Assembly: GCF_900496995.4 (NCBI RefSeq)
Contig: NC_044010.1
Location: forward strand, 3,472,001-3,536,000
Direction: 5' to 3'
Length of the DNA stretch: 64,000 nt
Source: Aquila chrysaetos chrysaetos
Taxonomy: Eukaryota; Chordata; Aves; Accipitriformes; Accipitridae
The translations under genes were made by a program, and so were the position numbers. Of this stretch, positions 44,236 to 56,332 are shown in pieces (the first letter of the stretch is position 1; each line of letters starts with the position of its first letter). Below the pieces are notes generated by a model, which was given only the letters and a program-made list of their open reading frames with translations, ran no database searches and had not been told where the DNA came from.

Positions 44236-47200
44236 GTAGTTGCAGGTCTGCAACTCTGATCAAAAAGAGAAACTCTACCCTGTAGTTGGGCAGTTAATAT
44301 AGTAGGCAACAGGGCCCTGACAAGTCATCTTGTTCAGAGGTTTGAAGTCCTTTTTTTAAACCGTGTGTATCTAAGCATTGACCAAAACCACAGACAACTT
44401 CTTTGATAATCAAACACAGCGTATGGTTGACTGGGCTGCTGGAGCAGTGGCTGTCTCATGTTTATACTACATCAAAGACAAAAATATTTCTCTAGAGCAA
44501 TATTAAACAGGTTTCTTTTTTCAAGATGGTAAAGGGTCATTGGTTCCCAGAATAGGCACTACATGGAAAATATCAAAATACCTTCAGCTCTGTTTCACCA
44601 CACAGATTTTCCACAGTTAAATTTACTTTCCGTCATGTATATCAGAAGTGTGAGAAATCTGGAAAACCCTGGACTACCCCAGACTGCTACTTTCAACTGA
44701 CATTGACAGGGGCTTACCCTACCTAACAGTAACAATGAATGTAAATATATTTTTGAGGTTCCTTGAAAAGTTTGTCCATTTGAGTCTCTCTAACAGACAA
44801 GTACTTGTTTTTTTGGACAACCATTCTTTTAGTGGGCTGAAACCAAAGATAGAAGAAGCCAACGGCAATGACTGCAGTGCTGCTGTGATATTTACACATC
44901 ACGAGTCACTGCCGTATGTTCTTTAATTCTGATAAAGGGGAAATAGGGAACAGGGAAAATAATTTGGAACCCCATGGCAACTGGGCAGTCTCCCCCTATT
45001 TCACCCATTACTCCTCTAAACCAGAGCTGCCAATGTCCACTGCTGTCTGTAGTCCTTGTACTCTCACACGTGGCACCAGGCTGCCAAGTGACATGGTAGA
45101 TTGAGGGAGGATCTTTTTTTCATTATCTTTTTCAGAGAGACTGAGATTTTCACTGAATCTTCTTTCCTGGGTACTGGATCTAACAATTTTCCAGCAGTCT
45201 CAGCTCAGTAGCCTGCCCTTAGCTATTCCTCTTTGACTGGTAGATAAATCTGTTCATCCTGACACATACTCTTTAATATAATTCTCTGCCACTGTCAGCA
45301 GGCAGAGGACAAGTGGAAAACAGAAAGCACCAAGTTAACAATCAATCCTTACGCACAATGTAATGTCAGAAGAGAAAAGGCTGTGGTCTCCCCTCTGCAC
45401 TGTACTCCAAATTGGTGCAATCAGTATGAAGATGTGTTAACTGTGCTTTAATGGCAATTCCCTTCCTTCTCCTCCCTCCCAGCACCTGCCCCTTCATCCC
45501 ACCAAGAAGTGATTCCTTCTTCCAGGGTGATTCTGTTACAAACTATTACCATGCAGGCAGCATGGCCAAAATAGCAGTGCTCTTCCTTAATCTATTTGGA
45601 CAGCTGCTGGAGTTAAAATGGAGTGCTGCTTGCAGAGATGTTTAGTCTCCACATGCCATACCTTTGTGCAGACCCCTTTGAAGTCTTCTCCCAAGATGAC
45701 TAAATTTTAACCTCCCTCGGCCCTTGGTATTCTGTAACTCTGGCAAGAGTATAAAATGTGTTTTGTTTGGTCTTTTCCTGGTTTCTACAGGCTAAATCAA
45801 TCTAATTCAAACTCTTTTTTTAAATAAAAGCTGTTGTTAAATAAAAGATACTGTTCACTTGCAGACTTGGGAAACCCCCTTTGAGGTTTTTTTACCACAG
45901 GCTTTCCCTCAAAGAGTTTGCATTTCTGCCACCAGCTCTTTCTAGGCCTTTGGATAGTGGCCAGCAGATAAAGCTTTAGAAAGAAAAGACAAAGCTAGTT
46001 AATTTGAAAGGAAAACTTCCTTAATGTGTTCAAAAAAACCCTAATACCAAGGCACTGGTTTGGAGAGCTGATCTGTGCTTTTGATAGGCATTTCAGTCTC
46101 AGCTCCATCTTGCAGCATGTTTGCATGGATTTGGAAAAGCATATTCTGGTCAACATACACAACCAGTACATCTTCCAGTTCATCACAAACTGGCTGCATG
46201 GCCTCCCAGCGCATGTGCGCTGAGCCAGGAGGCTCTGTGGGTGTAGGTCAGTCTGAACAACCTTCCCAGCCGAATGGGATAGCTGGGGACAGGCTACCGA
46301 GCCTGAGATTCACGGATAATTAAGTAGATGGCTGATGAGGTGAGTGAGTGTTACATGACATGATTTCAGAGGCACGATGGCAGTGCATCAGCGATCTCCT
46401 CAGAAACCTGTGTTTCAAGGAGTCACATTGTCAGGGTGCAACAGACGTGCCCTGATGGTGAAGACGGGAGAGCTTCATCGACCCGTGTGATGAAAATGTG
46501 GAGCTTTGGACTTCTGGAAAAGAGCTACTAAGTTCTACTTCTCATCTCTCTCTGTGAGAATGAGGGGATCAAAAAAGAATCCTCTCCTGTCATTTACTCA
46601 TTCAGGTAGCACAAGTCGGTGGTGTTGGCATTCACCGTGGTGATCTAGAGGAACAGAAGAGCAAAATCTCTCAACAGAGAATGACCTCACTTCTGGCCTG
46701 GCTTATTGGAAGGGTAAATACCGAAAATAATGAAATAATTCTCTCTGTCTTGCCCAGGGCTCTTGAAAACAATGGGGCTGCTTGATATTTCATGAATGCT
46801 GTAGGGCAGGACCCTTTTCAATCTTTTACCTGACTGGAGTATTCAGATCCCTAGCAGATATTTTGAGTTCCTAAGTTTTGCTGAGACTGAGAGCATGCAA
46901 CCTGTTTTATAGGAGCTACTGCTATTTACTCTTCATCACAGACAAAAATAAATACCTCTGTAATTGACAAGTATGGGATAATCTCCCCCAAGTGTAAAAA
47001 AACTCATCCTAAAAGTCAGAAATTAATTAAATACCTAAAATACAGGCCTTTTGTCCCTGTAAATGTTCTTGTCAGTGTTCCTACAATTTCGGATCCCCTT
47101 AGTACCTGATCCAAGCTGCCAGTTCTTCTTTGACTCTTGCTACACCCTGTTAAAAGGCACAGCAGCTGCATCCCACTGGGCATATTCCTCTTTTCCCCTT

Positions 47201-47991
47201 CCAACTTCTCAGCAGCGTCACATCCACTGATGTGCAGCCCTTCCCACATTACCTGCGTGGGGCGTCCCTTTGCTCTGCCAACGTGCCTGCCAGTCTATAC
47301 ATGTGCACGTGTAACCCTGTCGCCATCAGGGCTGGTGGCAGGCACAAGCGTGGCACGCAGTTGCGTTAGGGAGCTGACAGACCGTGGCGAAATAGCCAAG
47401 CTGTTTTGTATGTGGCAGAGACCTGGAAGGCAAGAGTGGCTGCTGATGTCTGGTTTGGGGCAGACGACAGAGGAAAAGCAGCTCTGTGTTTTTTTCCCTG
47501 ATTGCCCGTGGCAGGGACCGGCCAGGCTGGCCCTCAGCCATGAAACAGCAACGTTTCCCGTTGCCAGTGATGGTGGCTGTGCTCGTCACGCGGTCTTCGC
47601 TCCCACGCATCTCCAGTTTTCTGTGCACAACTGCGATAAAGAACTGAGCCCCCGTTTTCCCCACTGCTCGAGTAGGAAAAAAGAGCTTTAGGTAGCTGGC
47701 TACAACTTTCTGATCGGGGGCCTGGCTCTGGGAGAACTGAAATCCTGTCAGTTGCCGCTCTAAGTCTGCGGTGGGCGGCAGGTCCTCTCAGGAGCTGACG
47801 CCATTTTCCACCCTCCTGCCTGCTCTCTCCTTCCCTTATCTTTCCGGCTCCGTAAGGGTCGCGCGTTCCTGCAGAATATCTCTTTCGACGCGCTGATTGA
47901 TCGTTACAGACTGGAGATCCGTTTGTCTTATAACCGCCCCCGAGCCGGGATAGCGGCCAACACCGCCGGCTGAGGGAAGGAGAGCTCCCGA

Positions 47992-48013
47992 ACTACATCT
48001 CCCAGCATGCCGC
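47992..48013 (+). promoter_or_regulatory. COX17: ZNF143 (SBS/Staf-type) binding motif
   Basis: ACTACATCTCCCAGCATGCC (47992-48011) differs at only a few positions from the remembered long ZNF143/SBS consensus (ACTACAATTCCCAGCATGCC), with the CCCAGCATGC core intact. Such sites usually lie within about 100 bp of the start of CpG-island promoters. It is about 240 nt upstream of the COX17 ATG, so a start just downstream with a 5'UTR of about 150-230 nt is likely. Confidence 0.75.
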
Positions 48014-48249
48014 AGCCGGGAGCGTACCCGGAACCGGCGGAGGTCTCAAGGTTGAGCGGTCCCTGTGGCGGAGGAGAGCGGTCGTCCTTCTTCCTTCCCT
48101 CCCTCCCTCTCTCCTCTCAGGCTCCGGGCAGGCAGGTAGCGGCGGGCGGCGGGGCTGGGGCGGGACGCGGCACCCCGCTGACGGCCGCTCCCTGCCTGGT
48201 TCTCTTTCCCCCCCCCTCACAGGCCGTGGCCGCCGGGGAGCCGCCCGCC

Positions 48250-48368
48250 ATGTCGACGGTGGCTGCCGCCAGCTGCGACGCGAAGGGCGCGGGGGAGGCG
48301 CGGGAAGAGAAGAAGCCGCTGAAGCCTTGCTGCGCCTGCCCCGAGACCAAGAAAGCGCGGGACGCCTG
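48250..48368 (+). CDS. COX17: COX17 exon 1 coding part (residues 1-39, first two bases of Cys40)
   Basis: It runs from the ATG to the donor GCCTG|GTGAGG and carries the variable N-terminus and the copper-binding KPCCACP. GC content is very high, as expected inside the CpG island. Confidence 0.95.
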
Positions 48369-50188
48369 GTGAGGGACCCCAACCGTCCCGCCTCAGGCTT
48401 CTGGTGGAGCCCGGCTCCCTCGGGGCGGGCGGCGGCTCCTCCTGCGGGGGTATTTCCCCTTCGCAGGCCGGGCCCGTCGTCGAGTTAACGGGGCTTTTTA
48501 GTCAGTCCGCCGCCCCGGTGTGGCTTTGACCCGCTGGATTTCCCTCCCGGCCCTGCCCGTTGTTACCCTCCTAGGAGCTTCTGTCCCTGCCGAAGTGCCG
48601 GGGTGATTTTTGGGAACGCTCCCCGCCCCGGGTGGAGGGTGTTGGTGCATCCAGGAGAGGTGGGAGAGCGCGGAGGAGAAGCTGTCTTAAAAGGGTAAAT
48701 GAGAAATGAAGAGATTAATGTCTCACAGCCCTAGTTTAAAACAGGTTTCAGAGATTAGCTTTTAATGTGGCTTACAAATCTTCACTAGTGTTGACTGGCT
48801 GAAGCAGCTACCGGCAGGTAGTAACATTTTTATTGTTTAATTGATTATAAACACTGTACTCTCTTAAATAAAAAAAACCCAACTTTGTTTTTTAGGTCTC
48901 AGAGGATGACCTTTCTCACAGGTGCAAAACTTGACAATGATATATATAGCTGCATATGTAATTATAGGCTTAGTCACAATCATCAAACAGCATGAAATGC
49001 ACCCCCAAAATAGAGTTCCTTTGTCTATGACAGTAAACCTTTAAAAAACTTTAATCTGGTGACCAAATTGTCTTTTTTTTTTTTTTTTTTTTAACCTGAC
49101 AGGTGGTACAGATGTTGTTCAGTAGGTGACATAATACTGGAAGCTGTATTTTTGCTAAAGCTAGGGGTGCATGTTTAGATAGGTGGTAGAGTAAAGGCGA
49201 GTCCAGGGACCCCTAAGGAAAGGGTGGTAGGATGCAAGTCCGGAGTCAGATGGGGTTGCCCTGGGTGGCCAGCTGACCTGTCCGTACTTACTGTAATAAA
49301 ACTTTAAAACATCTTATTTTCTTAATAATTTGTTATTCACAATTTGGTAGTTTTCTTTCTTTGGCAGCAAGAATAGCATAACGTGGTGGATGAGGGTTGA
49401 TCAGACCCGTGACCTGCGCTCTGCAGAGCGGTTGAATCCCCGCCTCTGGGGACAGGAAGCGCTCTGCCAGTCAAATCAAAGAGCAAGTCTGAACTGCTTT
49501 TGCGGTATGCGCCATATACTGATGATGGTAGGCTCTTACCGCTATTTGAATATATATTAGACACTTGGATGGATGAGTAACACCAAAAGTTGCCATATAT
49601 GTTAAATCATTTTTTTAAGAGTATCTGGACAGGTTTTTTTGCTTCAGGTTCCCTAAGTACCAACTGATGCTGGACTAAAATGTCATTTACTGGTCAACCT
49701 ATTCTGTATTGGTCTCTTACTGGAGAAATTTTGTTGCTTCCTTACTGAATGATTTGAAACTGGTTGCTGACGAGATCAGCATAGTTGATGAAGTGATGCG
49801 ACAACCTTGTGTTGTATAACAAATCCCTGTCTAGACCTGCCCGGAATAGACACCGGCCTGTTCATAGGAAGTTCTGTTATGCATTTCATCAAAGTTCTAA
49901 GTGCACAGCTCTGGACTTGGTCACCTTTCTGAGATAGTATTATACTTTCCAAAACAGTGCTACCCTGGACAGGATAGGCAAAAAGATCTCTGGAGCCTAG
50001 TAGGGTTTTTTGATTGTCCCCAACAGCTTGTCAGTTCTGTGGCTTTGACTAACAGTAAGCAAACATTTTGTTGTTGAACCTTGGAAATCTTTTTGTTCTG
50101 CAGCATCATTGAGAAGGGGGAAGAAAATTGCAGGGACCTAATTGAAGCTCACAAGGAGTGTATGAGAGCTCTGGGCTTCAAGATATGA
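48250..50188 (+). CDS. COX17: COX17, cytochrome c oxidase copper chaperone (two coding exons)
   Basis: Exons 48250-48368 and 50104-50188 join to a 67-residue protein (human 63). COX17 is imported into the mitochondrial intermembrane space by the MIA40 pathway and hands Cu(I) to SCO1/SCO2 and COX11 for complex IV assembly. All key residues are present: the metal-binding Cys27-Cys28 in KPCCACP and the twin CX9C pairs Cys30/Cys40 and Cys49/Cys59 forming the helical hairpin. From [20 protein letters not shown] on it is almost identical to human; the first 20 residues are divergent and contain an extra Cys9. The intron splits the Cys40 codon (TG|GTGAGG ... CTGCAG|C). The ATG at 48250 has G at -3. 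The frame stays open upstream to an ATG at 48007, but that lies within the ZNF143 motif and is probably not transcribed. Confidence 0.97.
49073..49092. repeat. Poly(T), 20 nt, in COX17 intron 1
   Basis: Twenty consecutive T on the plus strand in the 1.7-kb COX17 intron 1 (48369-50103). No retroposon body was recognised next to it. Confidence 0.85.
50104..50188 (+). CDS. COX17: COX17 exon 2 coding part (residues 40-67) with stop
   Basis: The acceptor is TTCTGCAG|CATC. It encodes [20 protein letters not shown] and ends RALGFKI, then TGA at 50186-50188. The exon continues as 3'UTR to a donor at 50211 (GTG|GTGAGT). Confidence 0.97.
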
Positions 50189-50603
50189 GATGAGCAGGAT
50201 TGTGAACGTGGTGAGTATAGCCTTCAGTGTCCTGGCATCTCAGCTGGTGCCACTGGAAGGCCCAGAGTACTGCTCGTGATGGCAAAGGTATCCTCCTTAT
50301 GAGAGGGAAGGCAAAATAATCCTCATTGACACTAGAGTAAGCACTGCTGTCCTTGTGAGGGTGGTGAAGCCTTCTGGCAGTGTACAGCCTTTGCAAGTAG
50401 CTCTTCAGCAGTAGAGTATGGTTCTGCCTCTTGTTGTCTTCTAATAGATCCGAACTTGAACTTAGATTTCTAATGCTAGGGCAGTGTGGGGGTTGTTTTG
50501 TGTGGCTTTGTTGGTGGGGGCTTTTTTTGTTGATTGTTGAACTGTCCCTCAGTATCCAGTGGAAATCCATGTTTGGTGAAGCTGTCTTTCCTCTCTCTTC
50601 TAG

Positions 50604-50700
50604 ATGATGTCTGTGGTGTGACTGTGTTCTGGAAAGCTGCAAAATGAATTATTTCTGCAAGTTACTTCAAAGAACAAATAAAGAATCTATTTATAAAGAG
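50604..50700 (+). other. COX17: COX17 exon 3, 3'UTR only
   Basis: A strong donor GTGAGT at 50211, just 22 nt after the stop, pairs with the acceptor CTCTCTTCTAG|ATGA at 50604. Human COX17 likewise has a non-coding last exon, as I recall. The exon ends shortly after AATAAA at 50677. The stop lies less than 50 nt before the junction, so nonsense-mediated decay is not expected. Confidence 0.75.
50677..50682 (+). terminator. COX17: COX17 poly(A) signal AATAAA
   Basis: A canonical hexamer in the proposed last exon, about 75 nt after its acceptor. A GT-rich stretch follows downstream (TGTCTGTGGC near 50726). Confidence 0.8.
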
Positions 50701-50788
50701 TCTCTAATGATAGACTGTGCATCATGTCTGTGGCTTTTCCACTGTTAGCTCTTGACCGCAACTATAGAAAATATATTTTTTTCCTCTT

Positions 50789-50794
50789 AATAAA
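50789..50794 (+). terminator. COX17: Second COX17 poly(A) signal AATAAA
   Basis: A further AATAAA 112 nt downstream of the first could give a slightly longer 3'UTR. Confidence 0.45.
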
Positions 50795-50799
50795 AGTCT

Positions 50800-53700
50800 G
50801 AAAATTACCAGCGTTCCTGACTTCTGTTTCTTTTTAAGTAAAGAAATGACAGTACCCTCCTCATTGAAAACAGCATGTGAGAATGAGTAAAGCCTGCTTA
50901 CTCATTGACATGAGAACATTGATTACTCCGGTGTTGTGGTTGAACAGGTGGGCCTTCGGTAGGTTTTCCCGCTGATGCAAATTGAGAAATCGTGCTAGTA
51001 ACACAGCCTTGTTACAGCTTTCAGCAAAGGCATGCTGAAGCTTGTCGTGCTGTTTGTGACGGTAGGTGTAACTGTATTTGTAGAAAGAAGACCGCTTTCG
51101 AAATGAACTTTCCTTAGAGTCAAAACTGGATTTGCTTTCCCCGTTAGAATTCTTTCAACTTTTTTTGAATAGCTTTACCCTAGGATTCAAGCTTCATTCT
51201 TTATAATGAAGAATTAAGTACTTTCCATATCAAACTCAAATTCTTGAGCTAGTAGTTCTTCAAGGGAAAGGGAGCAGAGGACTGCAGATGTATGTCCAGG
51301 TCACTTGCCTGAAAGAAAAGGCTTTTTTTTTCTGCCCAGTTTTTGTTGGGGGCGTGTGTGGGCGTTCGTGTTCTGGCTTTTTTTCTCACCTGTGTGACAC
51401 GACAGTGGGAAGGTGGTTGTGGCCTTTGATTCCTTCTTACAATCTAGAGCAAAAAAAGTGCGGTTGGTAGCTTGTTACACGTGGGACTTTTTTGGTTTCA
51501 TGCTATGTTGCTGTGCGACCCTAATGTTTTTCTTGGTTTGGTAAGTTGACTTTGTTTAAGATGGCATCACTGATTACTTCCTTTCCTCCTGCTGAGTTTT
51601 CAGAAATTGAAGACACGAAATCTGTCCTTTGTCTTGATTCTTCTCTTGGTTTTGATCCTGTTGGAGGGATGGGTGCAGTCCTGACCATTTCTCTGCCTGC
51701 TGGGCCCTGCGTATTCTGAGCTAGCAATGAACAGGCTGTGAAAGCTTAGTATGTGACACTTGGTAGTGTCTCTGCCGAGGCTCACAAGTTGCGTGAGGAG
51801 AGTTTAGACTCGCCTTCCGGGAATGTTTCATGAATGTCCTGGTGTTTGAGGAAATGTACTCTAAAATGCTTGCAGGGGACAAGCCGGGCTGTTAGACTTA
51901 GCTCTACACTGCTCGTCTACTCTCCTGTCGTGAGGTAAGAGTTATGCCCGTGTTGGCTTCCAGCCTAAGAGAAGGGACGCAGGTGTAGCTCTGGCAAAAA
52001 GCGTTCAAAGCCGCCTGCGGCGCTGTAGCTGGCTGTGGAGCAGGACCTGGTGTTCCTCTTGGTGTTTATTGTTGTCTTGAGGTAGAAACTTGAATAAGGT
52101 CGTTTATTGTTGAATCAACACGTGTCAGAGCTTGAACTGAAGAGAACGTTAAAAGGTGGACGAGCACCAGCTTTGCGGTAGCATGTCCAGTCTGGGTAAC
52201 CTGTGGAAATGGTGCCACAGAGTGAAGAGCAGGGCAGGGGTTGGCAGTGGTCAAGTGAGAGTGGAGTGCTATTTAAATCAGTCCAAGAAAAGAAAAAAAT
52301 GGGTCCCTGTAGAACTTTACACAATTTCTATAAACTTAAGAAATGGGACATCTGGGCCTGCATGAAGGTAAAAGCATGGTAGATACTTTAGAAAGTTTTT
52401 GGAAGGAAGATGATGAGTGGGATGCTGCGATACCTGTGTGCAACAGGTACAGAAAGGATACTGGACGACTCAAGTACGAAAAAAACTTGTAGTCAAATCA
52501 CATTTCTTGCTGGGCGGCTTCATTTGTTACTACGGGATTCCTGTGGAGTGGATTCAAGGCTTGATTCGAGGAGTGGGAGTTACTGGCACTGTGTTACTAC
52601 TTACCGATGGAGCTGGTGACAGACCCTGCCCTGCACAGGGTGCTCGGTGTACTTGCGAGGGCATGAAACGTGGCAGCAGCAGGAAACTTGACTAAACTGC
52701 ACAGCAGTACAACTAAATACAGTACGTGCTGTCTTTGTCGCTTTGTGATTCACCATGAGCTAACAGTTGTAAGTTGAATGTGACTTGAAACACCAGGTGG
52801 ATATTTTGGAGCTACAGGGTTTATTAGCGTGTAAGTAACAGTTTTGCAGACTAATGCCAGCGATGCACTATATAATAAATCAAAAAGGAGATGTCTGATT
52901 ATGCCTGCTCTGACTTTAAGCCACCAAGGTCTTAGTGTCCTCATCACAGGTGACTGGACTAGTTTTCAGCTTATGGGATCAGTAGTCAACCTGTAGACTT
53001 CCTGAGGATGGGCAAAATAGCCTAGTCGTTTAGCTGCTGTGAGATTTGGGACTGGTAATCTCTTGGTGCGGTGCTGCTCTCAAGGACAGAGGATTTATTT
53101 GCCAAACATAGCACAGGCTGCACCTGGATTGCATCATCACATGGGGCTAAATATTAAGTGCTACTGGTTGAATTAATTTTAAGTGGGGAAATCAGTGGAG
53201 TCTTATTTTTCTTCTTCACAGACTCATTTTGTTGTAATGCCTTATGTGCCCTCTTCCAGGGAAGAATCTTAGTGCTGCTCAGGCGTTTTCTATGCACTTG
53301 CTCTCTTGATTCCAAATTGGTTTGGGCCTTGGTATCTCCTTTTTAATACTTGTGTGGCTTTCCCCTTGAATCTGTATTGGCTTTAGAACACTGATCTCAG
53401 ATGAACCCCGGCATCCTTAGATGGAAGGCATGTATCAAGGCAAGGCATGAAAATAGAATTTCTCTTTGGAAAATTAAGAGCTTTTTGAACTCTTGCTGGG
53501 TGGAAAACTGGAAGTGCTGTGAAGATGGTCTGTATGGCCATGGTACTCTCATGGGAGAAAGGAAGATTTGAGCCTTGGTGGTTCAACCACTTGACAAATA
53601 TTCCTTTTAAAAAAACAGGCCTGAAAACACCTAAATTAATCTCTAGCATATGCTCAGAAATCTACCTTTTAAAAGGCTATATCATTCGCTCTACAACATC

Positions 53701-56180
53701 ACGTTCAGCCGCAGTAGAAAAGCTGTATAGTTTCTAATGAGAGCTTTATGCTGTCGGTTTAAAGATTCCTGCCCACCTTCCGCAGGGAGGTCGCAACGGG
53801 CCGTCCTCGCCTGTGGCGCTGGCCCCAGCAGCACTGCGACCCAGCGCGTGCCTCTGGGCTTACTGCAACACCCCTGTCCGAGGAAGTACCTTCTTTGTCG
53901 TAACGAGTCATTAGCACTGTGTTCCAGAGTATTTTCTAGCTCAGGAATTTACCTAACTGAGGAGTGAAATGAATAACTTTTTTTTTTTTTTTCTTTTGTC
54001 ACTTTCTTTGATGTTGCCACAGAAGTTTTTTGGTAGTACAGAAAGGTGGGAGGAATTGCAACGTTGCTTCTCAGAATGCTTCCTCTAATGTAGTTCTACA
54101 TTGCTATTCATAGCAGTTCAGTTTTGTCTCACAGATCTTATGTAAAGTATCTTTCTCGTAAGTGTTCCCAATCTTGATATCCCAACTCCCCACTACCATC
54201 AAATGTCAGCCCATCTTGGAAGGAGGGCCCCTTATAATAGTGATTTTTTTTGCAGAGGCCTAAAGGTAGACAAGTTGTTGGGATCATCTAGCAAGTACAT
54301 GGCGGTGATATGAAAAACAGAACTTGGCTCCCAAGATTTTTTATTGTAATGGTTTGGCTATAAGGTCATCCTTCCCTCTTTGCAGAGAAGGTCAAGAGAA
54401 ATGAAGTTCTTCATTTCCCCATACCTCTTGCAGCTGAGCCTTGTTCTGCTTCAGTCAGTAGGATTTATTTCTTCATTTGAATAAGGGACCACTGGAAACA
54501 AGGTTCCCTGTTTCACTTCACCCTTAACAGAAAGCATCTTTCTGAGTGGATCATACTCATCCTCTGTGCAAAGCTTAATTTGTCTTGTTTCCTTCCCACA
54601 TGGCAACCTGTCAAGATGGCACAGCCTTTGCTGCTCGTAGGAGTCGTACCGCTCCGTGTTGCACGTGGACTAATAGTTGTAGAGATAGATTGTACTGTCC
54701 AAGACCATGATGAATTCTTTAAGGTTGCCATAAAGCATTGCTTCAGCCTCGCCCAGTAGACAGTGTTATTCCAGAGCACTGTTAGTAGAAGAGGCCATTC
54801 GTGTGTCTTTAAGCGAATGGTGCCAACGGGAATGGCATGTTAGGCAGGGCAGCTGCGAGCTCAGCCTGAAACACGACCACCCTTGAAACCCTATCCGTAC
54901 TCCACTGACCCATGCAGGCTGACTTCATACTGTTGACTGACTGTGTGGGTTGCGTCAATGCCTGAAATGTAACTGCTTCCTGGCAGTGGGGCAGATCCTG
55001 CCTGTGTGACTGATAACGTGTTACTTGAAGCAGGGGAGAAATTGCATTTATTCATCTTTTCTGTAGATGACCACGGAGGACTGAACTCGGAGGGCCCCTC
55101 TCGTGCCTGTGACCCGGGTTACCCGAGTGGAAAGTGTTCGCTTTCCTCTTCGTGCTAAATGAAGGTCTGAGGGGTTCCAAATAGCTATAAAGAAATGAAA
55201 ATGTGAGATGACGTTTCCCAAGGATGCTTCCCAACAGAGCCTGTTCTCTGTGGGATGAGAGAATCCTCCCTCAACTAGGGTTTCCCCGCAAAAGAGGCTT
55301 CCAAGTGTTACGCTCCCAAAGTTTTAGGCAGGATAGTCTCCTCTTCGTGATAGATGAAGCTGTGTCCCAACACCTCATTTAATCTAGCTTTATCCCTTGC
55401 AGTCACAACTGTCTGCTGGTGCAGAGCTTTACCTCGTGCCCCTTGGTCTAAAACACCCCACGAGATGGAGCTCCCTGGAGCAAGGGGAGGCTGTGCTGCA
55501 GTGCCTGGAAAGCATTTCTCCATCTCCCTCTCCTTTCCAGAGACTCTGGTAAGTCCCTGCCGCTGCTACGAGCCACAGCGGGAGAAGGGGGTGACCTTTT
55601 TCCTTTTTTGTGCTGGGTGAAAGTCGCTCTCTTGCAGGAGCGCAGAGTGGTGCGGAGCCCCACGTGTGGCTGGAGCTGGCTGCGATAAGCTGGTTGTTTT
55701 CCCCTTTCCTTTCCCCTCCTCGTGCTGCGCTGTGCTTATCTGGGCGCCCGAGTTATGTTAAGTAGCGGGTGCGTGCTTGCTCTCTGTTCTCCTCGCTGCT
55801 TTTGCTCCTTGGATTTCAATTCCAAACATGGTTATCCATTTGGGGTCTCTCTCGTTTCCACTGCCAAGTGATACACATTCCACGCTCAACACCAGCTCCC
55901 TCCGCTGCTCTCTCGTGGTCGCTATTTCCATTTGCTGGAGGGCCGGCGAGAGAGGCAGTACGACAAGATCTCTGTCCTGTCTGCAAGTTTTCCAGCTAAT
56001 GGCCTCTACACTTTCTTTGACTGAGCTCTTTTGGCCTCGTATTTGCCAGCTCCTTTTCTCACTGGTGTGGCTAAGGAGGGGGCCAGCCGACGGTTTGTGA
56101 GCCACAAAGAGGAGAAACAAGCCTTTTGGGGATTTTTCGGGTGCAAAAACGTTCAGCAGCACTTTAACATGTCGCTCTGA
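50800..56180. other. Intergenic region between COX17 and POPDC2
   Basis: No coding exon was recognised. It contains a T run at 53978-53992 and increasing GC towards POPDC2. The POPDC2 promoter and any non-coding 5' exon should lie in the right part, but I cannot place a transcription start. Confidence 0.55.
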
Positions 56181-56332
56181 AGCGCGCTGCTGTGGGACCG
56201 GCCGGCGCTCAAGAGGAGGAGGAGGAGGAACAGCTACCCAGCAGCTCTGGTTTCAGACCCCTGCAGCACCCTTTGTGTATGACAATTCGTTTTGAGCGCA
56301 GGACGGCCAGGGAGGGTGGGGAGTGGGGAAGG

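Larger units (their letters stand above)
34471..47849. other. Intergenic region between CFAP91 and COX17
   Basis: I recognise no coding exon, RNA gene or complete mobile element in these 13 kb on either strand. Open frames are short and without family features. Contents noted are T homopolymers, a (GGGA)n/(GGCA)n stretch and one possible old retroposon fragment near 44.2 kb. It separates two divergently transcribed genes, so distal regulatory elements may lie here. Confidence 0.55.
47850..48500. promoter_or_regulatory. COX17: CpG island and COX17 promoter region
   Basis: There is an abrupt rise of GC and CpG around COX17 exon 1. It contains the ZNF143-type motif and GC-rich boxes, and no TATA box at a fitting distance. 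Pyrimidine runs (CTTCCTTCCCTCCC, about 48088-48118) lie in the presumed 5'UTR. Edges are approximate. Confidence 0.8.

Noticed and set aside
46209-46220. NRF1-like GCGCATGTGCGC in the intergenic region
   Set aside because: It has an extra base within the core compared with the NRF1 consensus and lies about 2 kb from any recognised promoter.
47137-47691. Plus-strand open frame of 184 codons upstream of COX17
   Set aside because: No recognised domain, no promoter or splice evidence. The sequence looks like ordinary non-coding DNA.
50178-50642. Minus-strand open frame of 154 codons over COX17 intron 2
   Set aside because: It overlaps the COX17 stop, intron and 3'UTR exon. Its His/Ser-rich composition shows no known motif.
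56192-56332. Upstream extension of the POPDC2 frame starting at 56192
   Set aside because: The codon at 56192 is GTG, not ATG. The E-rich translation does not match POPDC2 N-termini, while the ATG at 56333 does.
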